Origin: Amycolatopsis thailandensis
GTDB lineage: Bacteria > Actinomycetota > Actinomycetes > Mycobacteriales > Pseudonocardiaceae
DNA: 64,000 nt
Direction of reading: 5' to 3'
NCBI RefSeq assembly: GCF_002234405.1
Contig: NZ_NMQT01000083.1
Span: 1-64,000, forward strand
Both the position numbers and the translations under genes were made by a program. Each line of letters begins with the position of its first letter. The first letter of the stretch is position 1. This document shows positions 25,001 through 31,000 of this stretch, one piece after another. The notes beneath the pieces are model-generated. The model searched no databases. It had not been told where the DNA came from and saw only the letters and a list, made by a program, of their open reading frames with translations.

Positions 25001-25001
25001 T
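4077..25001 (-). CDS. NRPS subunit B, seven modules (residues 3-9), module 8 lacking its A domain
   Basis: A 6,974-residue synthetase equivalent in layout to ramoplanin and enduracidin subunit B. Carrier serines lie near residues 1031, 2064, 3103, 4156, 5202, 5868 and 6913. Pocket codes (GrsA numbering): module 3 DAYHLGLL (Hpg), module 4 DMETDGSV (Orn by position), module 5 DMESEGTV (basic-looking, unassigned), module 6 DAYHLGLL (Hpg), module 7 DAYHLGLL (Hpg), module 8 no A domain, module 9 DAWTVAAV (Phe). Condensation domains of modules 3, 7 and 9 carry HHIxxDG (LCL); those of modules 4, 5, 6 and 8 begin QDVYPLAPLQEG...FHH and carry HHLxQDH, the dual C/E-like type, implying D residues at 3, 4, 5 and 7. 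No epimerization or thioesterase domain is present. The start is ATG at 25001, overlapping the previous stop; the reading frame stays open upstream, but the sequence there is not NRPS-like. The stop overlaps the next start, so all four genes are coupled. Confidence 0.96.
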   Translation of the reverse strand: MIPASFAQRRLWLQWRIEGAGATYNTPTILRLTGPLDRAALAAALRDVIVRHEALRTVFPEVDGEPRQRIVEPDELVWDLPVVRVSGTEEPAPHQRLSALRELKWERPAELPSVEPAAEPPGEEIAASELPGAVARVAAYPFDLSAEIPMRAWLFARSPESAVLVVVIHHIATDGWSAGPLARDLAAAYAARGDGREPEWAELPVQYADYTLWQRELLGSKDDPDSLSSRQIAYWRDALDGVPEELNLPADRPRPVEPSHRGHSIAAGVPAAVHEKLIAVARRRRATLPMLLQAGLAVTLSRLGAGNDIPIGTPAAGRSDEALNDLIGFFVNTLVIRADLTGDPTFGDVIDRVRGAAVRALAHQDLPFEQLVEELAPVRALSRHPLFQVALAPLDDGAAPEVPGLRADVLSIGRTTAKFDLEATLGETFDDAGAPAGIRGVVTGSADLFDARTVERIAGYLVRVLTAMAADPGRRVGAVELLEPAERARLLDDWNATSVSLPDLSVPEAFAERVAATPAAPAVRWDGGELTYEELAVRSDRLARALMAAGAGPGAAVAVLMERSSELVVTLLAVLKAGAAFVPLDTGWPAARMRAVLDDVGAAVLVVHEATAGRDLGVTPIRADVETDAVAELPGGIPPSSAAYVMYTSGSTGVPKGVVATHRDVVRLAKDRCWGATPRVLFHAPHAFDASSYELWVPLLSGGTVVVAPVERMDAAVLRRLIADHELSHVHVTAGLFRVLADREPRCFAGVREVLTGGDVVPAGSVRRVLESNPGLVVRQLYGPTEVTLCATQHEAGDSREVGGVLPIGRPLDGTRVYVLDEWLNPVPVGVAGELYVAGAGVARGYLNRPLWTAERFVACPFGSSERMYRTGDRVKWDSAGRLVFAGRADEQVKIRGFRVEPGEVEAALAGHPAVAQAAVVVREDSSGGKRLIGYLVPGVPGAAIAGPVREYLAEHLPPYLVPSALMELDALPLTVNGKVDRASLPAPEYVGGDGRAPANAREELLCQAFAEVLELPTVGVDDDFFVLGGHSLLAVSLVEWLRQRGISVSVRALFVTPTPASLAAVAGPEPVTVPANLVPEGATELTPDMLPLVELTEDEIARIVATVPGGAANVQDVYPLAPLQEGIVFHHLMADRDGEDVYAMPFTLRLDTRERLTALLGALQQVVDRHDVYRTAIVREGLSEPVQVVWRHAELPVTEGPLDDDGAWMDLGRAPLLSVRVAPEPTGLGWLALIRMHHLIQDHAALEVVLAEIKAFMEERADALPSPVPFREFVAQARLGVPREDHERHFTELLGDVTEACAPYGLSDVHGDGAGIAQGRAAVDDRLAERLREVARSRGVSPATIFHLAWSRVLAAVSERSDVVFGTVVHGRASSGADRVPGLFMNTLPVRVKTAERTVGEALIELRDQLADLMVHEHAPLTLAQASAGLSGGGPLFTSIFNYRHLQRDVEQSGTGIEGVEALLARDPTNYPLDISVNQGPTGFELVVEAASPVDPAEVCGLLQTCVANLVAALAETPDRGLATVPVLGPEFTALLDEVNDTAVPVPGGVVPDLVAGQVLRFPRATAVVGSGVELSYAEVDARANRLARKLIAAGVGPESVVALELERSPDLVIAIWAVLKAGGAYLAVDPDLPRERRDFLVKDSSAALVVDSEFPGDLTGYSARPVSDADRVSPLLPGNAAYVVYTSGSTGVPKGVVVTHRGFLNLSASHARFGAGVGSRVAQFASSGFDMFCEEWLLALGSGAALVIVPPERRLGAELAGFLTEYGVTHATLPPAAVSTLPMGSLPAKFVLDVGGEALPAELVSQWAADRVMFNSYGPAEATVNAAVWRCRAPGDAVPIGRPIANTRVYVLDDALSQVPAGVGGELYVAGAGVARGYAGRSGLTGERFVASPFEPGERMYRTGDRVRWNADGELVFLGRVDDQVKIRGFRVEPGEIESVLLTHPEVDQAAVIAREDSPGDVRLAGYVVGTALSADEVRRFLIERLPSYLVPSAIVVLDDFPLTANAKLDRKALAAPDFAGLVGAGRAPANAREEILCAAFAAVLGLDRVGVDDDFFALGGHSLLVVSLVEWLRQRGVSVSVRTLFSMPTPAGLASVAGPEPVVVPPNLIPAGSAELTSGMVTLVDLTEAEIARVVEAVPGGAPNIQDVYPLAPLQEGIFFHHLMVDRDGTDVYVTPSVLRFDSRDRLDAFLAALRHVVDRNDVYRTAIVWEGLREPVQVVLRHAELPVTEDTAARVLAADGGRLDLRRAPLMDVRVAEDDDTDGWLALVRVHHLVQDHTASDVLLDEVRAFMTGRPDRLPASVPFREFVAQARLGMPREEHERYFTGLLGDVTETTAPYGLTDVLGDGSATAESRLAVDADLAARVWEVARDLGVSPATVFHLAWARVLGAVSGRSDVVFGTVLFGRMNAGAAADRVSGLFINTLPVRVDLAAHDVGQALTGLRDQLADLMVHEHAPLTLAQAAAGLPGGGPLFTSIFNYRHVQDAVLEESEMDGIQVLSVREHTNYPLDVSVDQGTTGFELVVEAVAPVDPAEVCGLLHTCVANLVAALTETPDRGPARVPVLGPEFTALLGEVNDTDVPVPGGVVPDLLARSSGATALVCGAVELSYSELDARANRLARKLIAAGVGPESVVALVLERSPELMVAVLAVVKAGGAYLAVDPSLPRERVRFLVEDSGAVLVVDSPGFVTEVDDFDAGPVSDADRVSPLLPGNAAYVVYTSGSTGLPKGVVVTHRGFMNLSVSHARFGVGPGSRVAQFASSGFDMFCEEWILAWASGAALVIVPPERRLGAELAGFLTEYGVTHASLPPAVVATMPDDALDPAFVLEVGGEACPPELVERWADGRTMFNTYGPSEATVDATAWRCRTGLESGDAVPIGRPIANTRVYVLDDALEPVPAGVGGELYLSGTGLARGYAGRPGLTGERFVASPFEPGERMYRTGDRARWNAAGELVFLGRVDDQVQIRGFRVEPGEIEAVLLTHPEVDQAAVIAREDASGDVRLAGYVVLAGEVSPEDLRAFLSERLPSYLVPSAIVELDAFPLTVNAKLDRSALPVPDFASLSGAGRAPVNAREEILCAAFAEVLGLNRVGVDDDFFALGGHSLLVVSLVEWLRQRGVSVSVRALFTTPTPAGLAAVAGAEQVEVPPNLIPDGATELTPEMLPLAELTEDEVARVVATVPGGVPNIQDVYPLAPLQEGIFFHHQMTGRDGTDVYATPTVLAVDTRERVDELLTALRWSIERHDIYRTAVVSEGLREPVQVVVRRGRLPVEEVPFDPHGPAPVDQLLSASESAIDLTLAPLLRVWVLAAPDGGWLVLLRIHHLIQDHTTFDVLLDELRAFLSGRADRLPPPVRFRDFVAQARLGTSQEDHERYFTELLADVTETTAPYGLTNVYGDGTDSAQVRLPVDAALTDRLRNLARTFGVSPATLFHLAWARVLGTLSGRDDVVFGTVLFGRMNAGAGTGRTPGLFINTLPLRVRLADRSVADALAGVRRGLAELMVHEHTPLATAQRAGGVSPLFTSLFNYRHNLPVEEGAGTGLDGVTPVLVRDYSNYPMVVSVDDDGTGFELEIEATTAVDPAWAGELLVTCAESLATALEQAPETPLSEVDILGTAGRERILTEWNDTAAPAPGTSVPEVFAARAAAEPDAIAVAGDGRELTYRELDARSDRLARVLVGGGIGPEPVVAVLMERSAELIVAALAVLKAGGVYLPLDPAWPAERTRAVVKDSGACLLVVSDAMAGRDLGIAEVRTDAGADEGSLPVVRESAAAYVMYTSGSTGVPKGVVATHRDVVALAKDRCWGVTPRVLFHAPHAFDASSYELWVPLLSGGTVVVAPVERMDATALRRLIAEYELSHVHVTAGLLRILVDEDPACLAGVREVLTGGDVVPPDAVRRTLESNPGVTVRQLYGPTEVTLCATQHESGVPGEVGDVLPIGRPLDNTRVYVLDDGLNVVPVGVAGELYVAGAGVARGYLNRPLWTAERFVPCPFGLGERMYRTGDRVKWDAAGRLVFAGRADGQVKIRGFRVEPGEVEAMLAGHPAVAQATVLVREDTPGDKRLVGYVVPREASITESLRSYSTERLPEYLVPSAFVELESLPLTVNGKVDRAALPAPGYATGAGRAPANATEELLCQAFAETLALPSVGMDDDFFALGGHSLLAMRLVSQVRLALSVELPLRTLFEAPTPGRLAARLTEVTAPGRVALVARERPEPMPLSFAQRRLWFLGQLEGPSPTYNIPVTLRLTGPLDRAAFTAALRDVVERHEVLRTVFRTGGGEPYQRVLPVEESGFALRVVEVASEDLDDAIAEAAGHAFDLAAEPPVRASLFPVALDEHILVLVVHHIAGDGWSMEPLARDVSTAYTARLAGGSPAWKPLPVQYADYTLWQRELLSESLTARQIAYWRDTLAGAPEELELPADRPRPAETARLGHLADVVIPAELHRELLELARGEGVTVFMTLQAGLAVTLSRLGAGTDIPIGVAVAGRTDPALDDLVGFFVNTLVLRTDLSGDPSLAEVLGRVRETSLSAFAHQDVPFERLVEELAPVRSLARHPLFQVMMTLQNTGRTGEPPLVLPGLRAAALPSAVRPLEFDLDLSLGESFDAAGGPAGISGSLTVSADLFDRDTAVRLADRLVGVLRAMTRDARTPIAEVDVLDADERRRILTEWNEMPVPVPELSVPEAFARQTAATPGAVAVVAGGVRLDYGELDARAGRLARVLVASGVGPESVVAVLLERSADVIVTLLAVLKAGGAYLPLDTGWPAARMRAVLEDAGAEVLVVHEATAGHELGVATVRADAGTDAVADLPDVVPADGAAYVMYTSGSTGVPKGVVVTHRDVVRLAKDRCWGATPRVLFHAPHAFDASSYELWVPLLSGGTVVVAPVERMDATGLRGLITGHELSHVHVTAGLFRVLADQDPECFAGVREVLTGGDVVPAGSVRRVLESNPGLVVRQLYGPTEVTLCATQYEVGDSAAVAGVLPIGRPLDNTRVYVLDDGLGVVPVGVAGELYVAGAGVARGYLNRPLWTAERFVACPFGAAGERMYRTGDRVKWDSAGRLVFVGRADGQVKIRGFRVEPGEVEAVLAGHPAVAQTAAVVREDVPGDKRLVGYLVPSGTGTSIAEVVRAYAAERLPGHLVPSAFVELDVLPLTVNGKVDRAALPGPRPEPGAGRAPATAQEELVCKAFAEILGLPAVGVDDDFFALGGHSLSAVSLVEWLRQRGVSVSVRALFVTPTPAALAAVVGPEPVTIPPNLIPPHAGEITPGMLPLLDLSEAEIARVVEAVPGGAPNVQDVYPLAPLQEGIFFHHLMTESGDDDVYAMPFVLRFPARGRLDAFLAALRQVVDRHDVYRTALVSDGLAEPVQVVWRHAELPVTEVTLDEGGGDAVGQLLSAAGGWMDLRRAPLLTVHVAAEPGGDGWLTLVRMHHLVQDHTALDIVLDEIKAILAGRTGTLPAPVPFREFVAQARLGVPEEAHREYFAGLVGDVTETGAPYGLTDVHGDGTETGQTRLTVDTVLTSRVRTLARSLGMSPATIFHLAWARLLAAVTGRDDVVFGTVLLGRSSVGADRVPGLFMNTLPVRVKLAGQPVGTALTDLRDQLAELLVHEHAPLTLAQKAAGLPNGSPLFAALFNYRHAGPVVVEPGDVLGDVETLFTQEHNNYPLSVSVDDDGVEFGISVDVVRPVDENRFATLLHATLAELTTALEKEPDLPLLSVNVLEVTGRARPGTGSDRLARRLAGLGVRRESVVAIGMREPGELAEALAAVGEVGGEYVLVDPAEPAGRTATTLTGAGALVLVTTAEAAGNLPDWPRRLLLDEPETASTGSAVFVPGTVTAGTGRAPATVHEELLCQAFAQVLGREWVGVDDDFFALGGNSLLATRLVSRVRSVLGVELSIRLLFETLTVGRLAERLGQAGGGRLPLTATERPERPPVSFAQRRLWFVGQLEGSSASYSNTTALRLRGDLDPAAVAAALRDVIDRHEVLRTVLPAENGEPYQRILTVEETGFALPVAEVAADRVADEIDRAAGYAFDFAEEIPIRARLLRVAPDDHVLVLAVHHIATDGWSTAALARDLSAAYAARRAGHAPGWAPLPVQYADYALWQRDLLGDAEDPESLLARQLAYWRDTLAGIPDEIPLPSDRPRPAVATHQGGEVTVELSAELHRRVVELASAEQVTLFMVFQAAFAALLSRLGAGGDIPIGTALAGRTDDALDELVGFFVNMLVLRTDVSGDPSFAELLRRVRETDLAAYAHQDLPFDRVVEEFVPQRSLSREPLFQVALDVRNAPEAELRLPGLEVSGEPLAHGVARYDLMLGLAERRDEHGAPDGMSGALEFGTDVFDRSTAEALVTRLVRLLESVVAEPSARLSRIDLLAGPERRQVLDDWNPAGSGVPEATVPGLFAAQVARRPEAVALETRDTGVGYADLDARSDLLAGVLAAHGAGPETAVAVVLDRSVDLVVAFLAVLKAGAAYLPIDPVLPPERIEYVLGDARPVCALTIDGHRSSIPEGSKIPVVVLGVDESAPAAPVVPPSPENPAYLIYTSGSTGRPKGVAVPHRGIAALVATQAERLAVTEESRVLQFASPGFDASVWELVMALCTGARLVVAEDLLPGAGLAAVVARHGVTHATLPPAVLAASSPEDLAPVTTLVSAGEALSGDLVTRWAPGRRFVDAYGPTETTVCSSMSSPLSPGEPPDIGKAVLDSRVYVLDDTLSPAPPGVRGELYVAGASLARGYLGRPGMTAERFVACPFTDGRMYRTGDRARWTTDGRLLFEGRVDDQLKIRGFRIEPGEIAQVLSAHPAVADAAVVAREYRAGDRRLVAYLVSAGPGTDRSGETLREYAARKLPAYMVPAAFVELEALPLTVNGKLDREALPAPGHGTAGAGRAPATREEELVCEAFAEILELPGVGPEDHFFALGGHSLLATRLLSRIRVAAGAEVPLRVLFESPTAAEVAAWIAANAGTGKKARPALRPMREHEEEIR
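7550..7850 (-). other. Vestigial adenylation segment in module 8
   Basis: Between the module 8 condensation domain and its carrier there are only about 120 residues (about 5717-5835 of subunit B) where other modules have about 500. The first part still aligns with the A-domain N-terminus: SDRLARRLAGLGVRRESVV, then GGEYVLVDPAEPAGRT, matching SDRLARVL... and GGVYLPLDPAWPAERT of neighbouring modules. Motifs A3 to A10 (YTSGSTG, YGPTE, YRTGD, NGK) are gone. The frame is intact and runs into a normal linker and a carrier with GGNSL (the others have GGHSL). This is a scar of in-frame deletion, and the module must be charged in trans. Confidence 0.9.
9931..10560 (-). repeat. Hpg A-domain core repeat, copy in module 7
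   Basis: A 630-bp block of the module 7 A domain, covering YTSGSTG through the pocket and the post-YGPTE linker, is near-identical to equal-length blocks in modules 6 and 3. It encodes the DAYHLGLL pocket. Equal length and long matching stretches suggest recent duplication or gene conversion. Confidence 0.85.
13060..13689 (-). repeat. Hpg A-domain core repeat, copy in module 6
   Basis: Second 630-bp copy of the Hpg-specific A-domain core, with the same boundaries as the copies in modules 7 and 3. Confidence 0.85.
16566..16847 (-). repeat. Orn-type A-domain core repeat, copy in module 5
   Basis: A 282-bp block homologous to the module 4 and module 10 cores. Its downstream pocket residues differ (S278, E299, T322 instead of T, D, S), giving DMESEGTV. 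Confidence 0.82.
19671..19952 (-). repeat. Orn-type A-domain core repeat, copy in module 4
   Basis: A 282-bp block equivalent to those in modules 5 and 10, encoding the front half of the DMETDGSV pocket. Confidence 0.82.
22441..23070 (-). repeat. Hpg A-domain core repeat, copy in module 3
   Basis: Third 630-bp copy of the Hpg-specific A-domain core, again without length change relative to modules 6 and 7. Confidence 0.85.
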
Positions 25002-28000
25002 CGGCCTCTCCTTGACTGACGCATCCGCCGCAGCACGGGCCTGGCGCGGTCGTTCCGGTCGTCGTGCTCGGCGAGCCAGGCGGCGAGCCCGGCCGGGGTG
25101 GGAGTCGCGAACAGTTCTTCGATCGGCAGTTCCGCCCCCGTCGAGGCGCGGATCCGGGCGACGAGCCTCGTGGCGAGCAGGGAATGCCCGCCGAGGAGGA
25201 AGAAGTCGTCCTCCACCCCGACCTCGGGCACGGCGAGGGTCTCGGCGAACGCCGCGCACAGCGCCGCCTCGCGTTCGTCGGCGGGGCCACGGCCCGCCCG
25301 GCGGGCCGACGCGTAATCCGGTGCGGGCAGCGCGGCGACGTCGAGCTTGCCGTTGGGTGTGCTCGGCAAGGTGTCGAGCACCGTGACGGCGGACGGGCGC
25401 AGGTAGCCGGGGAGGCGCGAGGCGGCGTGCGCGCGGACCTTCGCGGCGATTTCCGCGGCGCTGTCCTCGATCGCCCGGTCGGGCACGACGTAGGCCACCA
25501 GCCTCACGTCGCCCGGCTCCTCTTCTCGCGCTGTCACGACGGCCTGGACGACCGCCGGATGCTCGGCGAGCACGGCCTGGACTTCCCCCGGCTCCACCCG
25601 GTGGCCGCGGATCTGCACCTGGTCGTCGACGCGTCCCGCGAACACCAGATCGCCGTCGCGTTTCCGATGGGCGCGGTCGCCCGTGCGGTACATCCGGATC
25701 CCCGCGGCGCCGAAGGGACACGCCACGAACCGTTCACCGGTCAAACCCGGGCGGTTCGCATAGCCTCGCGCCACCTGCGGTCCGGCCACGTACAGCTCGC
25801 CCACGACCCCGGCGGGAACCGGTCGCAACCGTTCGTCCAGGACGTACACCGACAAACCGGGAAGACCACGGCCGATCACGCTCTCGGCACCGCCCGGGAC
25901 CACCTCGGAACGCGTCACGTGCACCGTGGTTTCGGTGATCCCGTACATGTTCACCAGCCGGGGGCCGGAGACGTCCACTCTCGCGGGCTCCAGGGCTTCC
26001 CCGCCGAACACCACCGTCCGCACACTTTCCCAACCGGCGGTCTCCAACAACTGGTAGAACGCCGACGGTGTCTGGCTCAGCATCGTGACCCGTTCCCGCG
26101 CGATCAGATCAGCGAACTCCCGCGGCGAACGCGACACCTCGAACGGCACCACCACGACGCGGCCGCCGTGCACCAACGCGCCCCACAGTTCCCACACCGA
26201 GAAATCGAACGCGAACGAATGGAACCACGACCACACATCACCGGCACCGAATCCGAACAATCCCTTCGTGGCAGCGAACAACGCCACCACATTCCGATGC
26301 GGCACCACCACACCCTTCGGCGTCCCCGTCGAACCCGACGTATAGATCACATACGCCGCGTTCGAGGAAAGCAGCGGGACGATCGGGTCCGCGTCCGGCG
26401 CCACACCGGCTTCATCCGTCGACACGGTCGGAACACCCTGCGGCACAAGCGAAACGCAGTCCGGCGTCGTCAGGACGCAGACGGCACCCGCGTCCGAGAG
26501 CACGAACCCGATCCGATCCCTCGGCGACTCCGGATCCATCGGCAAGTACGCGCCCCCCGCCTTGAGCACCGCCAGCAAGGCCACCACCAGCTCGGCCGAC
26601 CGCGGCGCGACCACCCCGACGACCGACTCCGGGCCCACACCCCGGTCCGCCAACCGGTGAGCGAGGCGGTTCGCGCGAACGTTCACCTCCGCATAGGTCA
26701 GATCGGCGCCGTCGAAGGTCACGGCGATCGTGTCCGGCGCGGCGGCCACCTGCCGTTCGAACAAGGTCACCAAGGTCTCGTAGGGTGCTTCGAGGGCTTT
26801 GTCGTGCACCTCGTCGAGGAGCCAGCGTCGTTCGCCGGGAGCCAGCAGGTCGAGATCACCCACGCGCCGCCGGGGATCCTCGGCGGCCTGCTCCAGCAGC
26901 CGGTTCAGCCGATCCAGCAGCGTCCGGACCGTCGCGGCGTCGAAAAGATCGGTCGCGTACTCCACCGTCCCTTCGACACCGGCGGCCGCGCCGTCCTCCC
27001 CGTAGCGATCGGTCAGGCTGACCATCAGGTCGAACCGGGCCGTGCCGGTGCCGATCGGTTCCGGCCGGGTTTCGAGGCCGGGTAACCCGAAGGTCGCGAG
27101 CGACGCGTCCTGCAAGGTGAGACTGACCTGGAAAAGCGGGTGCCGCGCCGGTGAGCGCTCCGGGTTGAGCACCTCCACCAGGTGTTCGAACGGGACGTCC
27201 TGATTGTCGTACGCGGCCAGATCGGTTTCCCTGACCCGCCGGAGCAGCTCCTCGAAGGTCGGGTCGCCGGAGACGTCGGCCCGCAGCACCAGCGTGTTGA
27301 CGAAGCAGCCGACGAGATCGTCCAGGACCGCGTCGAGACGTCCGGCGATCGGCGCTCCCAGCGGAATGTCGTCCCCCGCGCCGAGCCGGGTCAGCAGTGC
27401 GGCCAGCGCCGCGTGCACGACCATGAACAGGGTGGCACCGTTTTCCCTGGCGAGGTCCCCCAGAACCCGGTGCAGCGCGGGCGGGATCCGGAACGGCATC
27501 AGGTCGCCGCGATGGGTCGCGACGGCCGGGCGCGGCCGGTCGGCGGGCAGGCGCAGCCGGTCGGGCAAGCCGGCCAGCCGGTCCCGCCAGTAGCCCACCT
27601 GGCGGCCGAGCGGACTCTCCGGATCGTCTGCCCGCGCCATGAGCTCGTGCTGCCACACCGCGTAGTCCGCGTACCGCACCGGCAGGTCCGACAGTCTTGG
27701 CTCTTCGCCCTGGCTGCGGGCGGCGTACGCGGCGGCGAGGTCCCGTGCCAGCGGCCCCGTCGACCAGGCGTCTCCCGCGATGTGGTGGACCACCAGGGAC
27801 AGCAGGTGCTCGTCCGGGCCGGTCACGGACAGCTCGGCCCACAGCGGCAGCTCTGTGGCCAGATCGAACTCGTGGCGGGCGGCTGACCCTCCGCCCTCGT
27901 GGACCGACCACCGGTCGCGGGCCTCCTCGGGCGCGAGGATCCGCTGACGGGGAACCCCGTCCACTTCCGGGAAAACGGTGCGCAGCGGCTCGTGCCTGGC

Positions 28001-31000
28001 CACCACGTCGGCCAGCGCCGCCTCGAGTGCCGCACGATCCAGCGCGCCGGTGATCCGCAAGGCCAGTGGAGCGTTGTAGGTCGCCGACCGGCCCTGCATC
28101 CGGTGCAGGAACCACAAACGCCGCTGCGCCGAGGACAGCGGCACCGGGTCTTGATGCCGTACCGGCCGCAACGCGGGCCGCGCCCCGCGGCCGGTGTCCA
28201 GGCGGGAGTCGAGGTCCGCCACCGTGGGCGCCCGGAACACGGTCCGCATCGGCACGTCCAGGCCGAGGGTGGCCCGGATGCGACCGGTCAACCTGGTGAC
28301 GGCCAGCGAATGCCCGCCCAGCGCGAAGAAGTCGTCGTCGACGCCCACGCTGGCCACCCCGAGCACCTCGGCGAACAAGCGGCACAGGATCGCTTCCCGC
28401 GGGGTGCGGGGCGGCCGGGCCGAAGCCGCGAACTCGGGCGCGGGCAAAGCTCGCCGGTTCACCTTTCCGCTGGGAGACAACGGAATCTCCGCGAGCACCT
28501 GGATCACCGATGGCACCATGTGTTCCGGCAGCGTCCGCGCGGCGAACCGGCGCAGCTCCTGGACGTCCACTTCGGCCCCGGCGACGGGCACCACGTAGGC
28601 CACCAGCCGCGCGCGGTCGCCGGGCTCGTCCGTGGCCACCACGACAGCCCGCGCGACCGCCGGGTGCCGGGCCAGCGCCGCTTCGATCTCGCCGGGCTCG
28701 ACCCGATAGCCGCGGATCTTGACCTGCTCGTCGACCCGGCCCAGGAACTCCAGGTTCCCGTCCGCGGTCCACCGCGCCAGATCTCCCGTGCGGTACATCC
28801 GTCCCGCCGCGGCGGCACCTTCGAAGGGGCAGGCCACGAACCGTTCGGCGGTGAGTCCCGGACGGCCCGCGTAACCCCGGGCCAGCCCGGCTCCGGCCAC
28901 GTACAGTTCGCCCACCACGCCCGGTGGGACCGGCCCGAGGGCGTCGTCCAGCACGTACAGGCGGGTGTTCGCGATCGGACGGCCGATCGGCACCGCGTCG
29001 CCCACCGGCCGTCCCGCGGTCAGCTCGAACACGCAACAGCCGACCACCGTCTCGGTCGGCCCGTACTCGTTGACCACGACCGTGCCGGGGGCGTCCGCCA
29101 GCCAGGCCCGCACATCGGCGCCGGGCAACGCCGCGCCACCCACCACCAGCCGGCGCGCCGCCGACGCCCGCTGGCCCGCCGACAGCGTTTCCGCCAGCAG
29201 CGGCAGATGCCCCGGCACCACCTTGACCAGCCCGAACCCGCCGGTCCGCGCCAGAGCGGCCAGCCCCTCGGGACCGCCTTCCGGGCTGATCACCACCGTG
29301 CCGCCGCACATCAGCGGCGCCAGCGCGCTCGTCACCGTCAGGTCGAACGCGAGCGACGAGTGCAGCGGAACCCGGTCCCCCGCACCGATCCGGTAGAACT
29401 CGACCGCCCACGCGAGGTAGTTCGCCAGCCCCGCGTGCGTGACCGCGACCCCCTTCGGCACGCCCGTCGAACCGGACGTGTACATCACATAAGCCAGCTG
29501 GCCGGGCACGACCGCCGACGCGGACGCCCGCGCGCCCGCCCGGCCGGACACACCGCCGGGCCCGATCAGCACGGTGGCACCGCCGTCGGCGCGCATGAAC
29601 TCCACCCGCTCGGCGGGATGGTCCGGATCGATCGGCAGGTACGCCGCACCGGCCAGCCAGGTCGCCAGGATCGCGGTGAGCATCCCGGGGCCGCGCGGCA
29701 GGCAGACGGCGACCACCGACTCGGTGCCGACGCCGCGTTCACGCAGCGAGCCCGCGAGCCGTCGCGCACGGTCGGCCAGCTCGCGGTAGGTCACCTCCGC
29801 CTCGCCGCACACCACCGCGACCGCGTCCGGGGTGTGCGCGACGTGGTACTCGAACCGGTCGAGCGCGGTCGCGACGTCATCACCCGTTTCGGTGCGGTTC
29901 CAGTCCACGAGCACCCGTCGCCGCTCGTCGTCGTCGAGGACGCCGACGCGGTGCAGGCTTTCGGCGGGCGACGCGGCCGCCAGCCGGTTCAGCACCCGGC
30001 GGAACCTCCGGGCGATCTCCGCGCCCGCCGCCGGGTCGTGCAGCGCGGGATTCAGCTCCACGAGCAACTGGACGCCGCCACCCGCCGCGCGCTCGAAGAC
30101 GTCGATGCCCAGATCCTCGACAGGCCCACTCGACAGGCCGGACCGGGTGGCGACGGCGTCCGCGAAACGCAGCGGACGGCCGAGGGACATCACGTTGACG
30201 CTCAAGGAGCGCAGCGAACCCCTGCCGACGAGTCCGTGGTCGGCGAGGATCTGCCCGTACGGGTACCGCTGGTGACGCAGGCAGTCGATCACCGCGCTCG
30301 AAGTGTGCCGGACGAACGCGCCGACGGTGCCGTCCCGGGGGATCTCCAATCGGAGAGGCACCACATTGGAGGTCATCCCGGGAATTCCGAGTTCCCGCAC
30401 CGAGGTCCGACCGCCGACCGGCAGCCCGAGCACCACGTCGCGGTCCCCCGTCGTGCGCTGCCGGTAGAGAGCCGCGGCGGACAGCGCCAGACCGGCGAAG
30501 CTCGTGCGCAACCGGCGTGCCGCCGCCCTCAGCCCGGCGGCTTCGTCCGCATCGATCTCTTCGATCCGCAAGACGGGGCGCGACGGCAGGTCCGGCCCCG
30601 GTCCGCCGGGATCCGGCAGACCCGCCAGCGCGTCGAGCCAAAACCGCCTGTCCCGTTCGGGATCGGCGGACTCCCGGTAGGCGCGATCCGCGTCGAGCAG
30701 GACCGAAAGTGGCTTCAGCACACCGTTTTCGGGTTCCCGCCCGGAGGCGAGTGCCGTGTAGACGTCCGCGACCCTTGCCGCGAACACCGAAAGACTCGTC
30801 CCGTCGAGGACGAGGTGGTGCACGCGCTGGTACCAGACGACCCGATCCGGTCCGAGCCGGAACACCGCGTGCGCGGAAGGCGGGCCCGCCACGAGATCGA
30901 CCGGCCGGTCGAGATCGGCCGCCATCCACTTTTCGGCGGCCTCGCGTGGATTCGCCGACGCACCGAGGTCCGCCACATGGATCCGGTGCTCCATCGAAGC

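Noticed and set aside
25002..25721. N-terminal extension of NRPS B upstream of 25001
   Set aside because: The extra residues are Arg-rich and overlap the end of NRPS A in another frame; the ATG at 25001 gives the normal C-domain start and an ATGA overlap.
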